DNA from: JANMZR01 sp040385875
Lineage (GTDB): Bacteria > Bacteroidota > Bacteroidia > Cytophagales > Spirosomataceae
Length of the DNA: 64,000 nucleotides
Reading direction: 5' to 3'
Assembly (NCBI GenBank): GCA_040385875.1
Contig: JAZKGO010000010.1
Span: 9,443-73,442, forward strand
Part shown: piece by piece, positions 49,962 through 59,706 of the stretch
Numbering within the stretch: position 1 is the first letter of the stretch
How the letters are laid out: every line of letters begins with the position of its first letter
Made by a program: the position numbers and the translations under genes
The notes under the pieces: generated by a model
What the model saw: only the letters and a program-made list of their open reading frames with translations
The model's database searches: none
What the model was told of the DNA's origin: nothing

Positions 49962-50615
49962 ATGGGGAAGATAAAAATTTTACTGGCCGACGACCATGCA
50001 GTCGTCAGAAAAGGGATGAAAATGCTCTTGGAAGATGAACCCATGATTGAAATAATTGGTGAGGCAGTTGATGGCATTGATGCTTTGGAAAAAATAGGTG
50101 TTTTACTACCCAATATTGTTATTCTTGATCTTACTATGCCTAATATGAATGGTATTGAGGCGATAAGCTTAATTACCAAAAGTTTTAAAACAGTAAAAGT
50201 AATTGTATTCTCCATGCATAATAATAGTGATTATATTATCAAATCGGTTGAAAATGGAGCCTTTGGCTATTTGACAAAAGACAGCAGTAAAGAGGTGATA
50301 TTGAAAGCAATCTTTACAGTAATGGAAGGCAAAAAATACTTCCCAATTGATATTTCCGGATTGATTATAGATGACTTACTTTCGAAAAACAAGAAAATTT
50401 TTAAAGCCGAAAACGAAAGCAACCAAACGGTTTATTCTCTAATTACTTCAAAAGAAAAAGAGATTTTAGAATTTATCATTCAGGGCAAAAATAGCCGAGA
50501 AATTGCGGAAAAATTAAACCTTAGTATCCGAACGGTTGATAACCATCGAGCCAATATGATGAAAAAAACAAAAGCTAAAAACACCGCTGATTTAGTAAAA
50601 ATGGCTATTGGTTGA
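49962..50615 (+). CDS. NarL/FixJ-type response regulator
   Basis: Start at the ATG 49962 (MGKIKILLADDHAVV); the in-frame TTG at 49953 is less likely. 217 residues: receiver domain with DDH (10-12), phospho-acceptor D56 in VILDLTMPN and a lysine in LTKDSSKE; C-terminal LuxR helix-turn-helix (TSKEKEILEFIIQGKNSREI, then RTVDNHRANMMKK). With the preceding kinase it forms a nitrate/nitrite two-component system probably acting on the nir/nas promoters. Followed by a hairpin at 50623. Confidence 0.9.
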   Translation: MGKIKILLADDHAVVRKGMKMLLEDEPMIEIIGEAVDGIDALEKIGVLLPNIVILDLTMPNMNGIEAISLITKSFKTVKVIVFSMHNNSDYIIKSVENGAFGYLTKDSSKEVILKAIFTVMEGKKYFPIDISGLIIDDLLSKNKKIFKAENESNQTVYSLITSKEKEILEFIIQGKNSREIAEKLNLSIRTVDNHRANMMKKTKAKNTADLVKMAIG

Positions 50616-50622
50616 TAAAAAA

Positions 50623-50656
50623 GGCCATAAACACCTTTGGTTAGGTGAAAATGGCC
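50623..50656 (+). terminator. Hairpin ending the nirBD-kinase-regulator operon
   Basis: GGCCAT-AAA-CACCT and AGGTG-AAA-ATGGCC pair around a 6-base loop, with a symmetrical AAA/AAA internal loop, 7 bases after the stop and followed by ATTTGTTAATTGTT. Probable transcription end. Confidence 0.6.
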
Positions 50657-50710
50657 ATTTGTTAATTGTTAAGGGATATTTGAACAGATTTGAATTAGAA
50701 TTAATTTTCA

Positions 50711-51841
50711 CTAATTGTCATAAGCCGACTCAAAGTATTTTTGCTTTTTCAAGCCTTTAAAACTTGATTTCCATTTTTTAATAGCATGTGGAGCAAGCCC
50801 CAAAACTATTAATAACAAGCTAAGTGACAAAATGGGAGCAGTGTGAGTAAAAAAAGTTCCCGAAGCCAATATGCCCATCACCAAGATAGTCGAAAAAGGC
50901 AATGAAAATGCCAATATCAAAATCGCCAGATTCATATCAAAAGTTCTTTTCTCTTTTACAATTTCATTCTGGTCCTCTTTAAGATTTATGCCAGATATAT
51001 GGGCAAAAGGCCAGAAACTACAAGAGCTTAATGGTACTACCAAAGCAAGCAATATCATATTAGCCTCTTGAATACTAAAAACTTTAATGATCATCCAACT
51101 GAATAAGAGGGTAATACCCGCCCTAAAAAATAATATCGAACTCACTAGCTTTATTTTTCCTTCTTTAAATTGAACTGCCAAACCTATATAAATAAGCACG
51201 AGAGGAGTCATTAAGCTACTGGTTTTGGCAATTAATTCAGAAACCAAAGTGGGCATGGCATCCATGGTAAATCCAAATGAGATTAATCCAATTGCCAAAA
51301 GCATAATGATGTTGATTGGCTCTTTGACTAGACTGATTAACAAGGACTTAACCTTTCCTTTTTCGTTCTCTCCTTTGGTTTTATGATTTTTAAGATACAT
51401 ATCCATGGCCACAAAATACAAGAAATTCAAAGCGAAAAACTTATTTCCTACATCACCCATCGCAGCCAAACCCAGTGACTTTACCCCTAAAAATTCATTG
51501 ATAAAGGGGAAGCTTGAAAGCCCTGGCGCTAAGGAGGGAAGCAACATAATAAGTGTACGTGCAGATGAGCTATTCTTGTCAATACCAAAAATGGGTAAGA
51601 TATAGGGTATTAGAAAAAATAAGAAGAAATTAAAACCTATTATTACAATGGGATAAATCAATAATGAAAAACTGATTTTTATTCCCATTAATGCAATGAA
51701 CACCGTAGACGGCAATGCAATCGACAAAATGATCTCTTTCAAACCATTGATCTCCGTCTTGCTTTTTATTTTGCTTCTTAAGGCCAGCCCTATGCCAATC
51801 AAAAAAAGTAGTATGAGTGTTTTCTGTATTGCTTCAAACAT
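50711..51841 (-). CDS. AEC-type (auxin-efflux-carrier family) permease
   Basis: 376 residues with about ten hydrophobic segments in two five-helix halves, each with the family's broken helix (ALPSTVFIALMGI in half one; ALVVPLSSCSFWPF in half two). Members export or import small organic anions. Inner-membrane; the substrate is unknown. Convergent with the nitrate regulator gene, so not part of that operon. The 228 bases upstream to 52069 show no gene or clear signal. Confidence 0.75.
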   Translation of the reverse strand: MFEAIQKTLILLFLIGIGLALRSKIKSKTEINGLKEIILSIALPSTVFIALMGIKISFSLLIYPIVIIGFNFFLFFLIPYILPIFGIDKNSSSARTLIMLLPSLAPGLSSFPFINEFLGVKSLGLAAMGDVGNKFFALNFLYFVAMDMYLKNHKTKGENEKGKVKSLLISLVKEPINIIMLLAIGLISFGFTMDAMPTLVSELIAKTSSLMTPLVLIYIGLAVQFKEGKIKLVSSILFFRAGITLLFSWMIIKVFSIQEANMILLALVVPLSSCSFWPFAHISGINLKEDQNEIVKEKRTFDMNLAILILAFSLPFSTILVMGILASGTFFTHTAPILSLSLLLIVLGLAPHAIKKWKSSFKGLKKQKYFESAYDN

Positions 51842-52069
51842 AATTTATTGATGAATTTTGTATGATGAAATATTTTGAAAATTATGGGTTAAATAATATC
51901 CGAATATTTGAATTTATATGGATTGATGACATCGTGGCACCGCATAGGAAGCCGATAGATAGCTCTGAAATATTAACTTATTAGAACTACTCAACTTCTT
52001 AATACTCTTTTAAAAAATTGGGAAAAGTAAAAATACTTTCCCCAATCAAAACACCTATGATAAAAATGC

Positions 52070-53248
52070 TTATGAAATTTCGCCCAATGCCTTGACGAAT
52101 AGTTCCATTTCAGCCATTGTGCCCATACTTACACGGCACCATGGCTTTTTTTGGATATCAAAAGCACGAACCATTATACCTTTTGATGTCATCTTTGAAA
52201 GAAACTCTTTGCCAGGGACATTGACCGGAAAAATCACAAAATTTGTATAGGACGGTATATAACTATAGTTCATCTTTTTCAGATTTTTATATAGATATTC
52301 TTTACATTCTGTATTTAATTTTTTTGTTGTTTCTTGAAACTCTTTGTCTTCCATACTGGCAATTGCACCCAAAACTGAAGTATGAGAAATACCCATACCG
52401 CCACGAGTAATTTTCTCGATTTTTTCTAAAGTAGATGGCAATGCAACAGCATAACCTACACGCAGGCCAGCCATACCCATTATTTTTGAGAAAGTACGGG
52501 CAATGATTACGTTTTTATTTTTCGCAAGCAGGCTTACCATACTTTCAGTGCCTGTTCCCTCAGCAAGCTCAAGATAGGCTTCATCCACGAAAATTGGTAC
52601 TTTTTCAGAAACTCTTGAACAGAAATCTAACAAATCTTTGCCCGCTGTAATGCTACCAACTGGGTTATTTGGGTTGCAGATATATACTAATTTTGTGTCC
52701 TTGTCAATTGCAGCTTCCATGGCTTTAAGGTCATGGCTCCAATCGCTTTTACAAGGAATAGCTTTCCATGTAGCACCAGTTGCCTCAGCCACTCTAATTA
52801 GCGACATGTAAGTTGGGTCAGCAGAAACTACATTACCACCATTTGCAAATAAAACTATGGCAAATTTCTCCAACAAATCAGATGATCCCGGGCCCATCAT
52901 GATATGCTTTTCAGTTACACCTTCTTTTTTGGCTATTTTTCCCACCAAATTATTCAATTCTTTCCATGAATATCTGTTACCGCCTGATACGGCTTCTGCA
53001 ACAGCTTTTTTAGTGCTTTCTGGTGGACCATATGGATTTTCGTTGGCATTCAATCTGGCCGTCATGGCGGTAACGTTTGGTCTTTCGTCCAAAAAGTATT
53101 CACGTACCAATGGGCTATAGTACAATCTATTTTTACTATCAACTGTAAAAGAGGCACCTGCAAATGCGCCCTGTGAAAGATGTGGTGCCAAAGCCATTCC
53201 GCCAATTGTGGCCAAGCCCGACTTCAAAATACTCCGTCTGTTTACCAT
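52070..53248 (-). CDS. Tat-exported PLP aminotransferase (histidinol-phosphate aminotransferase-like)
   Basis: 392 residues. N-terminus NRRSILKSGLATIGGMAL is a twin-arginine signal, followed by a fold type I aminotransferase: GPGSSDLLEKF, CNPNNPVGS, DEAYLELAEG, and the PLP lysine in TFSKIMGMAGLRVGYA. The sequence is HisC-like, but a periplasmic histidine step is implausible, so another amino-acid substrate is likely. PLP must be loaded in the cytosol, which explains Tat export. It is downstream of a SusC/SusD pair and lipoprotein, 168 bases after the latter. Confidence 0.85.
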   Translation of the reverse strand: MVNRRSILKSGLATIGGMALAPHLSQGAFAGASFTVDSKNRLYYSPLVREYFLDERPNVTAMTARLNANENPYGPPESTKKAVAEAVSGGNRYSWKELNNLVGKIAKKEGVTEKHIMMGPGSSDLLEKFAIVLFANGGNVVSADPTYMSLIRVAEATGATWKAIPCKSDWSHDLKAMEAAIDKDTKLVYICNPNNPVGSITAGKDLLDFCSRVSEKVPIFVDEAYLELAEGTGTESMVSLLAKNKNVIIARTFSKIMGMAGLRVGYAVALPSTLEKIEKITRGGMGISHTSVLGAIASMEDKEFQETTKKLNTECKEYLYKNLKKMNYSYIPSYTNFVIFPVNVPGKEFLSKMTSKGIMVRAFDIQKKPWCRVSMGTMAEMELFVKALGEIS

Positions 53249-53287
53249 AGTTTTGTTTATTAATTTGTTTTTTTGTTTAGTTTTTAC

Positions 53288-53371
53288 ATAGACTAAAGTC
53301 CATGGTTACAATGTTGGTTGTCAATTTCCATGGGTTAAAACCCATGGAAACAAGACAGGTCGTCCTTACAG
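53288..53371. repeat. REP-like inverted repeats between lipoprotein and aminotransferase genes
   Basis: Three dyads follow each other: GACT-aa-AGTC (53291), TTTCCATGGGTT-aa-AACCCATGGAAA (53325-53350, perfect 12-base arms) and GTCC-ttaca-GGAC (53362). The GGGTTaaAACCC and GACTaaAGTC words resemble RAYT-type dispersed palindromes; they differ from the palindrome at 32830. Confidence 0.65.
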
Positions 53372-53416
53372 GACATTGAAGCTCGTACCGTATTAATCTC
53401 ACACGATACATTTTGT

Positions 53417-53878
53417 TTATTTGGTAGCAGTAAGTCTAAATAATTTGGTAAATGGTACCTCTTTATAAGTTGCAGATGCGGCTAATAATACCGAACTGCC
53501 TGATACTGGGGCAGCTACACCCATTGTGCTCCATTTGGAAGTTATTACCAATTTGCCAGTTGCATCTGTTGTACCTTCTGCTACTTTTGTGCCATTTCTA
53601 AATTTGATAATTACAGGAACTGAAGCTGCCGGAAGGCTATCAATACCAACTTTATTATCCAAAAGCCCAGTTTTATCCAATTCCAAAAGCTTCATTGTAA
53701 TAGTAGGGTCTGCCGCTGCCGACGAAGTTACCGATGGCTCAGTTGTAAGACCGTTTGTTGCTACTCCAGCACTTTCAAATATTACTAAAACTGGTGCAAT
53801 AACTCTATCCACAAATGGATCATCAACTTTACATGAAAATGCTATTGCTACGATACCTAAAATGATTAATTTTTTCAT
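53417..53878 (-). CDS. Small lipoprotein downstream of SusD
   Basis: 153 residues with a lipobox (A-F-S-C, Cys near 16). The mature part is a single Ig-like (transthyretin-type) domain with VPVIIKFRNGTKVAEGTTDATGKLVITSKW, ending in SATYKEVPFTKLFRLTATK. Likely a surface-attached accessory of the SusC/SusD system just upstream (209 bases). Function unknown. Confidence 0.6.
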   Translation of the reverse strand: MKKLIILGIVAIAFSCKVDDPFVDRVIAPVLVIFESAGVATNGLTTEPSVTSSAAADPTITMKLLELDKTGLLDNKVGIDSLPAASVPVIIKFRNGTKVAEGTTDATGKLVITSKWSTMGVAAPVSGSSVLLAASATYKEVPFTKLFRLTATK

Positions 53879-54087
53879 ATTTATGTTCTTTAAAATTAAC
53901 TAATTTCTTTTGTTTTTGTTAAGAAAAAATGATAAAAATTGTAAAATTTATTGGGGTAAACATTTGATAATCAGTATTTTAAATTTCAAATTCAAACCAA
54001 AAATCAAATTCAAAACACCTTCCAATCTCTCATCTTTTTACTCTTGTCTTTTTTCTAATTTCTAATTTCAAACCTCTAATTCCCCAA
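53879..54087. repeat. AT-rich spacer with word repeats
   Basis: Between SusD and the lipoprotein gene. Degenerate words CAAATTCAAA and CTAATTTCTAATTTC repeat through 53980-54080. No gene or promoter I can support. Confidence 0.5.
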
Positions 54088-55551
54088 TTATTCTGTCCAC
54101 CAAAGTTTGGTTTTCATATTATCCACACCATTCATTTTTATACCTTCGTCAAGCTTTGCTTTGTTCAATGAATATTCTGATGTTGGATAAGGCAAACGAG
54201 TTGGAATTGTACCGCCATTTTCAAACACAGCACGAGGATCAGTTGGTGAAAAAGTTGGCATACCCGTTCTTCTGAATTCCGTCCAAGCTTCAACCCCTTG
54301 GCCAAATAATGCAATCCATTTTTGCTCCATAATTTTCGCTTTAGAAACTTCACCCAATTTAGTAATGTACTCAGTTGGTGTAGTTAAAGCATATTGACTG
54401 AATGAAGCATCAATCCCTTTTTTGAAATAAGCACTTGCTGCACCATCAATATCTCCGTCAATTGCCGCCTCGGCCAAAATCAACTGAAGCTCACTATAGG
54501 TCATTATTACAGAAGGAGTGCTTCCTTTTATAAAATAACTACCTAAAGTAGAAGCTGAGCTCAAATAAGTTGTTGCTATTGCATCTGGTAAGCCATTAGG
54601 TATACCTTCATACAAACCTGCTGAGTTTTTTGTGGCAAACACACTCAATCGAGTATCTTCCAAACTAGTTAATTTATCAACAATTGTTTTACTCATGCTC
54701 CAGTCAGTACGGCTGCCAATTACCATTACCTCGTGCCATTCGTTGTTAGATGGGCGGCTTTCGGTGTTTGCCAAAATTGCATTGTCGGCATTGTTTTCAA
54801 AAATTGGAAATTTAGCAGGGTCGGCCAATATCTCTTTCATAATGGCACGAGATTCAGCCGATTTTTTAGCCGCTTGCCTGTTGGCAAGTCTCAATCTCAA
54901 TGAGTTAGCAAATTTTTTCCATTTCAAAATATTTCCGCTGTAAATAATATCACCAGAAATAGCAGGACCAGTTACTGAAAGTTTTTCGTTCGCCACTTTC
55001 AAATCAGCTAAAATTCCTGCATAAACTTTATCCATTGAATCATAAGCTGGCGTGTAAATAGGAGTCTCTGATGTTCCTTTCAGGGCTTCTGAATACGGAA
55101 TTGCACCGTACAAATCAGTCAATAATGAGAAGGTCCATGAACGCATAACCATCGCCACCCCTTCATAATTGGCATTTGGCGACTTACCATCAACACCTGA
55201 TTCTGTAACAACTCTTTGAAAATTTAGCAAACCATCGTTGTAAAGCGACTTCCAAGTATTGTTGTAAAACGTCGGTGTGATACCATAATTATCACCTTCA
55301 TTTGAATAGATATTTCTTGCTAAATATTGAATCCAAAGCATTGCTCCGTCCAAATTAAGTCTTTCGAAACGAACGTTTCCACCCCAATATCTATCCACCG
55401 ATTTTTCAACCGCATAAGGAAAAAGATACTGTGCGCCAATTGCAGTTGGATTGTTAGGATCCGTATTCATTTTATCAAATTCGCTTGTGCATGAGTTTGC
55501 AGTAAGTAAGCAAGCAAATAGAAGCAGGTATATTATTTTATTTATTTTCAT
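54088..55551 (-). CDS. SusD/RagB-like nutrient-binding lipoprotein
   Basis: Start at 55551 (MKINKIIYLLLF), giving a lipoprotein signal with Cys near residue 21 (ANSC). About 487 residues of SusD-2-type helical tetratricopeptide scaffold: FDKMNTDPNNPTAIGAQYLFP at the N-terminus and the C-terminal ALFGQGVEAWTEFRRTGMP. It binds the substrate at the cell surface and hands it to the SusC channel encoded upstream, 134 bases away. The SusD-2-like form is often found in systems for peptides or non-starch glycans. Confidence 0.88.
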   Translation of the reverse strand: MKINKIIYLLLFACLLTANSCTSEFDKMNTDPNNPTAIGAQYLFPYAVEKSVDRYWGGNVRFERLNLDGAMLWIQYLARNIYSNEGDNYGITPTFYNNTWKSLYNDGLLNFQRVVTESGVDGKSPNANYEGVAMVMRSWTFSLLTDLYGAIPYSEALKGTSETPIYTPAYDSMDKVYAGILADLKVANEKLSVTGPAISGDIIYSGNILKWKKFANSLRLRLANRQAAKKSAESRAIMKEILADPAKFPIFENNADNAILANTESRPSNNEWHEVMVIGSRTDWSMSKTIVDKLTSLEDTRLSVFATKNSAGLYEGIPNGLPDAIATTYLSSASTLGSYFIKGSTPSVIMTYSELQLILAEAAIDGDIDGAASAYFKKGIDASFSQYALTTPTEYITKLGEVSKAKIMEQKWIALFGQGVEAWTEFRRTGMPTFSPTDPRAVFENGGTIPTRLPYPTSEYSLNKAKLDEGIKMNGVDNMKTKLWWTE

Positions 55552-55605
55552 AATTTTTCTTTTAAAGTCTGTAAACATTAACTTTTAAATTTGGTATTCT
55601 TTGGT

Positions 55606-55629
55606 GAGGTCTGTGAGGGCACGGACCTC
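55606..55629 (-). promoter_or_regulatory. Hairpin between susC-like and susD-like genes
   Basis: GAGGTCTGTG and CACGGACCTC form a 10-base stem with one mismatch and an AGGG loop in the 134-base intercistronic gap. It could give different levels of channel and binding protein, or be a dispersed repeat; GAGGGACCTCGG at 59842 shares its words. Confidence 0.5.
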
Positions 55630-55685
55630 GGGCGAAATTCGTGAAAAATCTTCGACCAAACTCTCTCATCGGAGGCTAGGGGCTT

Positions 55686-58600
55686 TTAAAACGAAAGTGA
55701 AAGATTAGCACCTAAACTTCTAGCGTTTGGTAATTCACCATAAGCAAAACCTTGTGAGTTAGCACCGAATTTATCCACTTCAGGATCAATATGTGGTGTG
55801 TTTTTGAACAGGATAGCCACATTTCTAGCAACAAAAGATAATTTAGCATTTTGAATTCCAAATTTCTTTAGCAAGCCTTTTGGAAGGCTATAACCCAATG
55901 AAAGCTCTCTTAATTTTGCATAAGATCCGTCAAATATTGAGGCCTCATGGTAGCGACGTGGATTGTTGTAGCCAATCAATTGATTCGTTGCAACAATTAT
56001 ATCATTTGGCACGTAAACAGGGCTTTCAGCTGTTCCAACATTCATCACACCTTTTCCGATTATTCCTTCTTCCCTACCCACAGCAGTTTCAGCATATTGG
56101 CCTGTCCATCTGGCAGTTCCAGTTCCTTCGTCATAAAAATCGCCACCCATTTTAATATCAATTAATGAGCTAAGTGTGAATTTTTTGAAAGTAAATGTGT
56201 TTGAAATACCACCTATCCAATCAGGTTGAACATTTCCCAATAATTTTGGAGTTGTAGCAACTACAGGTAATCCATTGGCATAAATTATCTGTCCATCAGG
56301 TGCGTGCACAAAGCCGATTCCGAACAATGAACCATAAGCCTCACCTACTCTTGCGATTGAAGTTAAGCCTCTGCGCTCTTGCAAAGTATAAGTATCTAGG
56401 CCTTCAGCCAATTCGATTACTTTGTTTCTGTTTCTTGAGAAATTCAAACCCAGGTCCCATTTAAAGCCAGAAGCCAACTCAAGTACTTTACCAGAAAGCA
56501 CAACTTCGATACCTTTATTAGTAATTTTACCCGCATTCAAGATACGTTTGTCGTAAGCACTAGCTTTTGAAATCTCAACCCCAAGTATCTGATTTTTAGT
56601 AGATTGCTCGTAGTAAGTTACATCCAAACCAATTTTATTTTTGAAAAATTTCATGTCGACACCCAACTCCAAACCAGTTGTAATTTCAGGCTTCAAATTG
56701 GCGTTTGATATCACTAAATTTTCGTAATATTCCGGCAATGAACTGTTCCAAGAACCTCCTGCTCTGAAAGTTTGTGCCAATTGATAAGGATCAGCATCGT
56801 TACCCACTTGTGCCAAACTAGCACGTACTTTTCCATAACTCAAAAAATACTTTGGTGTATTCAATAAATCAGTTACAACTGCACTTACTGACACCGATGG
56901 ATAAAAATACGAGCGGCCAATAGATGGCAATGTACTTGACCAGTCGTTACGGGCTGTCAGATCCAAAAACAAGGCATTTTTGTAACCCACTTGTAATGAA
57001 CCATATACACTTTGTACTTCTGATTTTTCAATTCTACTTTCAATTGAGTTTTGGCTTGGATTTGAGTTGGAAAGGTTATAAACTCCATCAACCACTAGCT
57101 CGTTTACATTAGCAAAATTTCTTTTGTAAAAATTTGTTCTATCGGCAGCTCCAACGGAAGCCACAATCGCCAAATTTGTGTTGATTACTTTGTCGTAAGT
57201 AAGCAAAGCATCGTGATTTGTTTCTTGGCGACGCAAAACTTCTTCCGAAAATCTGCCTGGTGTTTTATTACCGTTTCTTACTCTTTCAAAATTTGTAATA
57301 TTAATCCTAGTGTCTGACCAAACGTCAGTACCAGATCTCGCCATTAATTTCAAATTAGAAGCTAGGTTGAAATTCAAAGCAATATTACCCACCAAACGGT
57401 CTTTGTCATTGGTATATGGCAAATATTCACTTGTGTAAAAAGGGTTGGTGAAAAACGTGTGTTGCCAGTTAGCAGGGTCAGTATCAGGTAGTTTTCCTGC
57501 AACAGCTCTTTGAATATGCACATCTGCATAGTCTTTATAATTAGCCAATTGATCCCATGAAACATGGCGATGCGACCAAATAAACTGGTCACCTGATTGG
57601 TAAGTTCTATTGCCACCCGACTTCAAATATTCACCAGAAACAGTGGCAGTTAAAAATTTAGAAACTTTATAATTTGAATTTAATTTAAAATTATTTCTGT
57701 AAAAATCGTTGAACGCCATTAAACCCGCTTGATCTAAACGCCCAATACTTAACCTAAAACTACCTTTGTCATTTCCTCCAGAAAAGGCCAAGTTGTTGGT
57801 TTTTGATGTGCCAGTTTGCCAATATTCATCCCAGTTGTTAGGCTGTGGTGTAAGTGGCGAAACCTCACTACCAGAAAACCATTGACGAACCAAACGACCA
57901 TCCATCGGTGCACCCCAGCTTTCATCTGTACCATCAGTACCTGTAGTTTTTCCAGGCGAAACTGAGCCATAAGCCGCTTTGTATTGATCGTAAGCGTCTG
58001 GTGTGATTGTACCACTCCAACCGTCGGAATACCAAGTCGCATAACCAGAGCCACCACCGTAAGTATTTTGGAAATTAGGTTTTACCAAAGGCCTTTCAGC
58101 TGTGAAATTTGAGTTGAATTCGATACCCAAACCTTTTGAATTGGAGCCATCTTTTGTGGTGATTAAAATTACACCATTTGCAGCACGTGAGCCGTAAAGA
58201 GCCGCTGCATTGGGTCCTTTTAAAACCGAAATTTCTTTGATATTATCAGGGCTAACCTCCGAAATACCCCCACCAAATTGTTTGTCAAATTGTTGTTGAA
58301 TAGGAACACCATCCACCACAACCAGTGGCTGATTGTTGCCTGAAACTGAAGATGAGCCTCTTATTTGAATCGTAGAACCTGAACCCGGGCCACCGTTTGC
58401 ACTAATCCTCACACCCGAAATACGGCCTGAAAGTGAATTGGCGACGTTGGTGGAACGAGACTCGATAAGCCCCTCCCCTTTTACTTCCTGTTGAGAATAA
58501 CCTAGCGATTTTTTCTCACGTGTAATACCTAATGCTGTTACCACAACCTCATTGAGCAATTTATTATCGGCTAGCAAACTGATATTGAATGTGCTTTTGC

Positions 58601-58850
58601 TGTCAATATTAATGTCTGTTGTGCTGTAACCAATCGTACTGATTGTAATAGTAGAATAACCTGAAGGAACTTTAAGAGTAAATTTCCCTTCAGCGTTGGT
58701 AACCGTTCCAAAATTTGTCCCTTTAATTGCTACTGAAGTACCGGGCAAAGCCCCTTCTGATTCGGAACTTACCGTTCCGGTGATTACTTTTTCTTGCCCA
58801 AAAGCCAGACCCGACATGAGCAATAAATAAACGATGTAAATTTTCTTCAT
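55686..58850 (-). CDS. SusC/RagA TonB-linked outer-membrane channel
   Basis: 1054 residues: signal peptide (to about 18, AFG), CarboxypepD_reg-like domain with VITGTVSSESEGALPGTSVAIKG-type opening, TonB-plug with LLNEVVVTALGI and the SusC marker RGSSSVSGNNQPLVVVDGVP, then a 22-strand barrel ending YGELPNARSLGANLSLSF. It imports the SusD-bound ligand. Starts the unit susC - susD - lipoprotein - (aminotransferase). No glycosidase is nearby, so a peptide or other non-glycan ligand is possible. Confidence 0.93.
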   Translation of the reverse strand: MKKIYIVYLLLMSGLAFGQEKVITGTVSSESEGALPGTSVAIKGTNFGTVTNAEGKFTLKVPSGYSTITISTIGYSTTDINIDSKSTFNISLLADNKLLNEVVVTALGITREKKSLGYSQQEVKGEGLIESRSTNVANSLSGRISGVRISANGGPGSGSTIQIRGSSSVSGNNQPLVVVDGVPIQQQFDKQFGGGISEVSPDNIKEISVLKGPNAAALYGSRAANGVILITTKDGSNSKGLGIEFNSNFTAERPLVKPNFQNTYGGGSGYATWYSDGWSGTITPDAYDQYKAAYGSVSPGKTTGTDGTDESWGAPMDGRLVRQWFSGSEVSPLTPQPNNWDEYWQTGTSKTNNLAFSGGNDKGSFRLSIGRLDQAGLMAFNDFYRNNFKLNSNYKVSKFLTATVSGEYLKSGGNRTYQSGDQFIWSHRHVSWDQLANYKDYADVHIQRAVAGKLPDTDPANWQHTFFTNPFYTSEYLPYTNDKDRLVGNIALNFNLASNLKLMARSGTDVWSDTRINITNFERVRNGNKTPGRFSEEVLRRQETNHDALLTYDKVINTNLAIVASVGAADRTNFYKRNFANVNELVVDGVYNLSNSNPSQNSIESRIEKSEVQSVYGSLQVGYKNALFLDLTARNDWSSTLPSIGRSYFYPSVSVSAVVTDLLNTPKYFLSYGKVRASLAQVGNDADPYQLAQTFRAGGSWNSSLPEYYENLVISNANLKPEITTGLELGVDMKFFKNKIGLDVTYYEQSTKNQILGVEISKASAYDKRILNAGKITNKGIEVVLSGKVLELASGFKWDLGLNFSRNRNKVIELAEGLDTYTLQERRGLTSIARVGEAYGSLFGIGFVHAPDGQIIYANGLPVVATTPKLLGNVQPDWIGGISNTFTFKKFTLSSLIDIKMGGDFYDEGTGTARWTGQYAETAVGREEGIIGKGVMNVGTAESPVYVPNDIIVATNQLIGYNNPRRYHEASIFDGSYAKLRELSLGYSLPKGLLKKFGIQNAKLSFVARNVAILFKNTPHIDPEVDKFGANSQGFAYGELPNARSLGANLSLSF

Positions 58851-59606
58851 AAATGATTGATGTTTGTAAATAAATCCATCTCAGACTGAGTAGAAATATA
58901 CTCCGACCGCTCGGTATTAACTACCCAGCCTGATTTGGAAAAATTTGGTTTTAGTTTGATGAAAATTGTTTATCCTAGCTTAGAATCTTCTCAATTCTAA
59001 TTTCTAAAATCACTCTAACTGTTTGTTGAATTGATGGCATCCTTCCATCCAAATTGTACTTAGTCCTGAAACTTTTTCTTCAAGACTACTCGTTTTATGT
59101 ATGAGAACTTTTGATTCTAATCTCCTTCATTTGGCGGTCGGAAATGGAAGATTAAAATTGCATTTATTTAATATTGATGATTCGAAAGTATAAGGTTGTT
59201 TTTGAAAAAAAAAATAAAAAGGAATAAAAATCTTAAAAAAAGTTAAAATAATTCCTTTATTTAAAATAGTTATTGATAAAATACTATTATATGGCATTAT
59301 GTAGCTAAAATTAGAGGTGAAGTTACAATTTATGCGGGTTTAAAATATTCTATATTTTAGTATTTTTTTTGCAAAAACTTAAAATATAGGTTTACTTTTT
59401 ACTATATTTTTAAAATAAAATTGATTTTATCTGATTTATAAGTATTTCAAATCATAAATTATTGTGTAATTAAAATTGTACTATACCAATATAGAGTAAT
59501 TATACTTAGTGGGCTTATGAGTATAAAATACTAGCTAAATAGTAGTGTTTTAAAGAAATATAAGACGGAGGTCATAGCAATATTTGTCCTGCCGACGTAA
59601 GGTCAC
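58851..59606. other. Long AT-rich gene-free region upstream of susC
   Basis: About 750 bases with stop codons in all frames and no recognised RNA gene. Small dyads near the susC start are CTCAG-a-CTGAG (58880-58890) and GAGTA-gaaata-TACTC (58887-58902). A long run of A/T words with ATATT/AATAT repeats fills 59200-59560. Presumably the susC promoter lies here; I cannot place it with confidence. Confidence 0.5.
59585..59606. repeat. Repeat unit fragment left of the gap
   Basis: TGTCCTGCCGACGTAAGG is the same word that recurs at about 59782 and 59811 right of the gap (CTGTCCTGCCGA...). Gap and repeat coincide. Confidence 0.6.
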
Positions 59607-59706
59607 NNNNNNNNNNNNNNNNNNNNNNNNNNNNNNNNNNNNNNNNNNNNNNNNNNNNNNNNNNNNNNNNNNNNNNNNNNNNNNNNNNNNNNNNNNNNNN
59701 NNNNNN
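59607..59706. other. Assembly gap (100 N)
   Basis: Exactly 100 N, bounded by copies of the same intergenic repeat; the assembler probably broke in a tandem array of unknown length. Confidence 0.99.
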
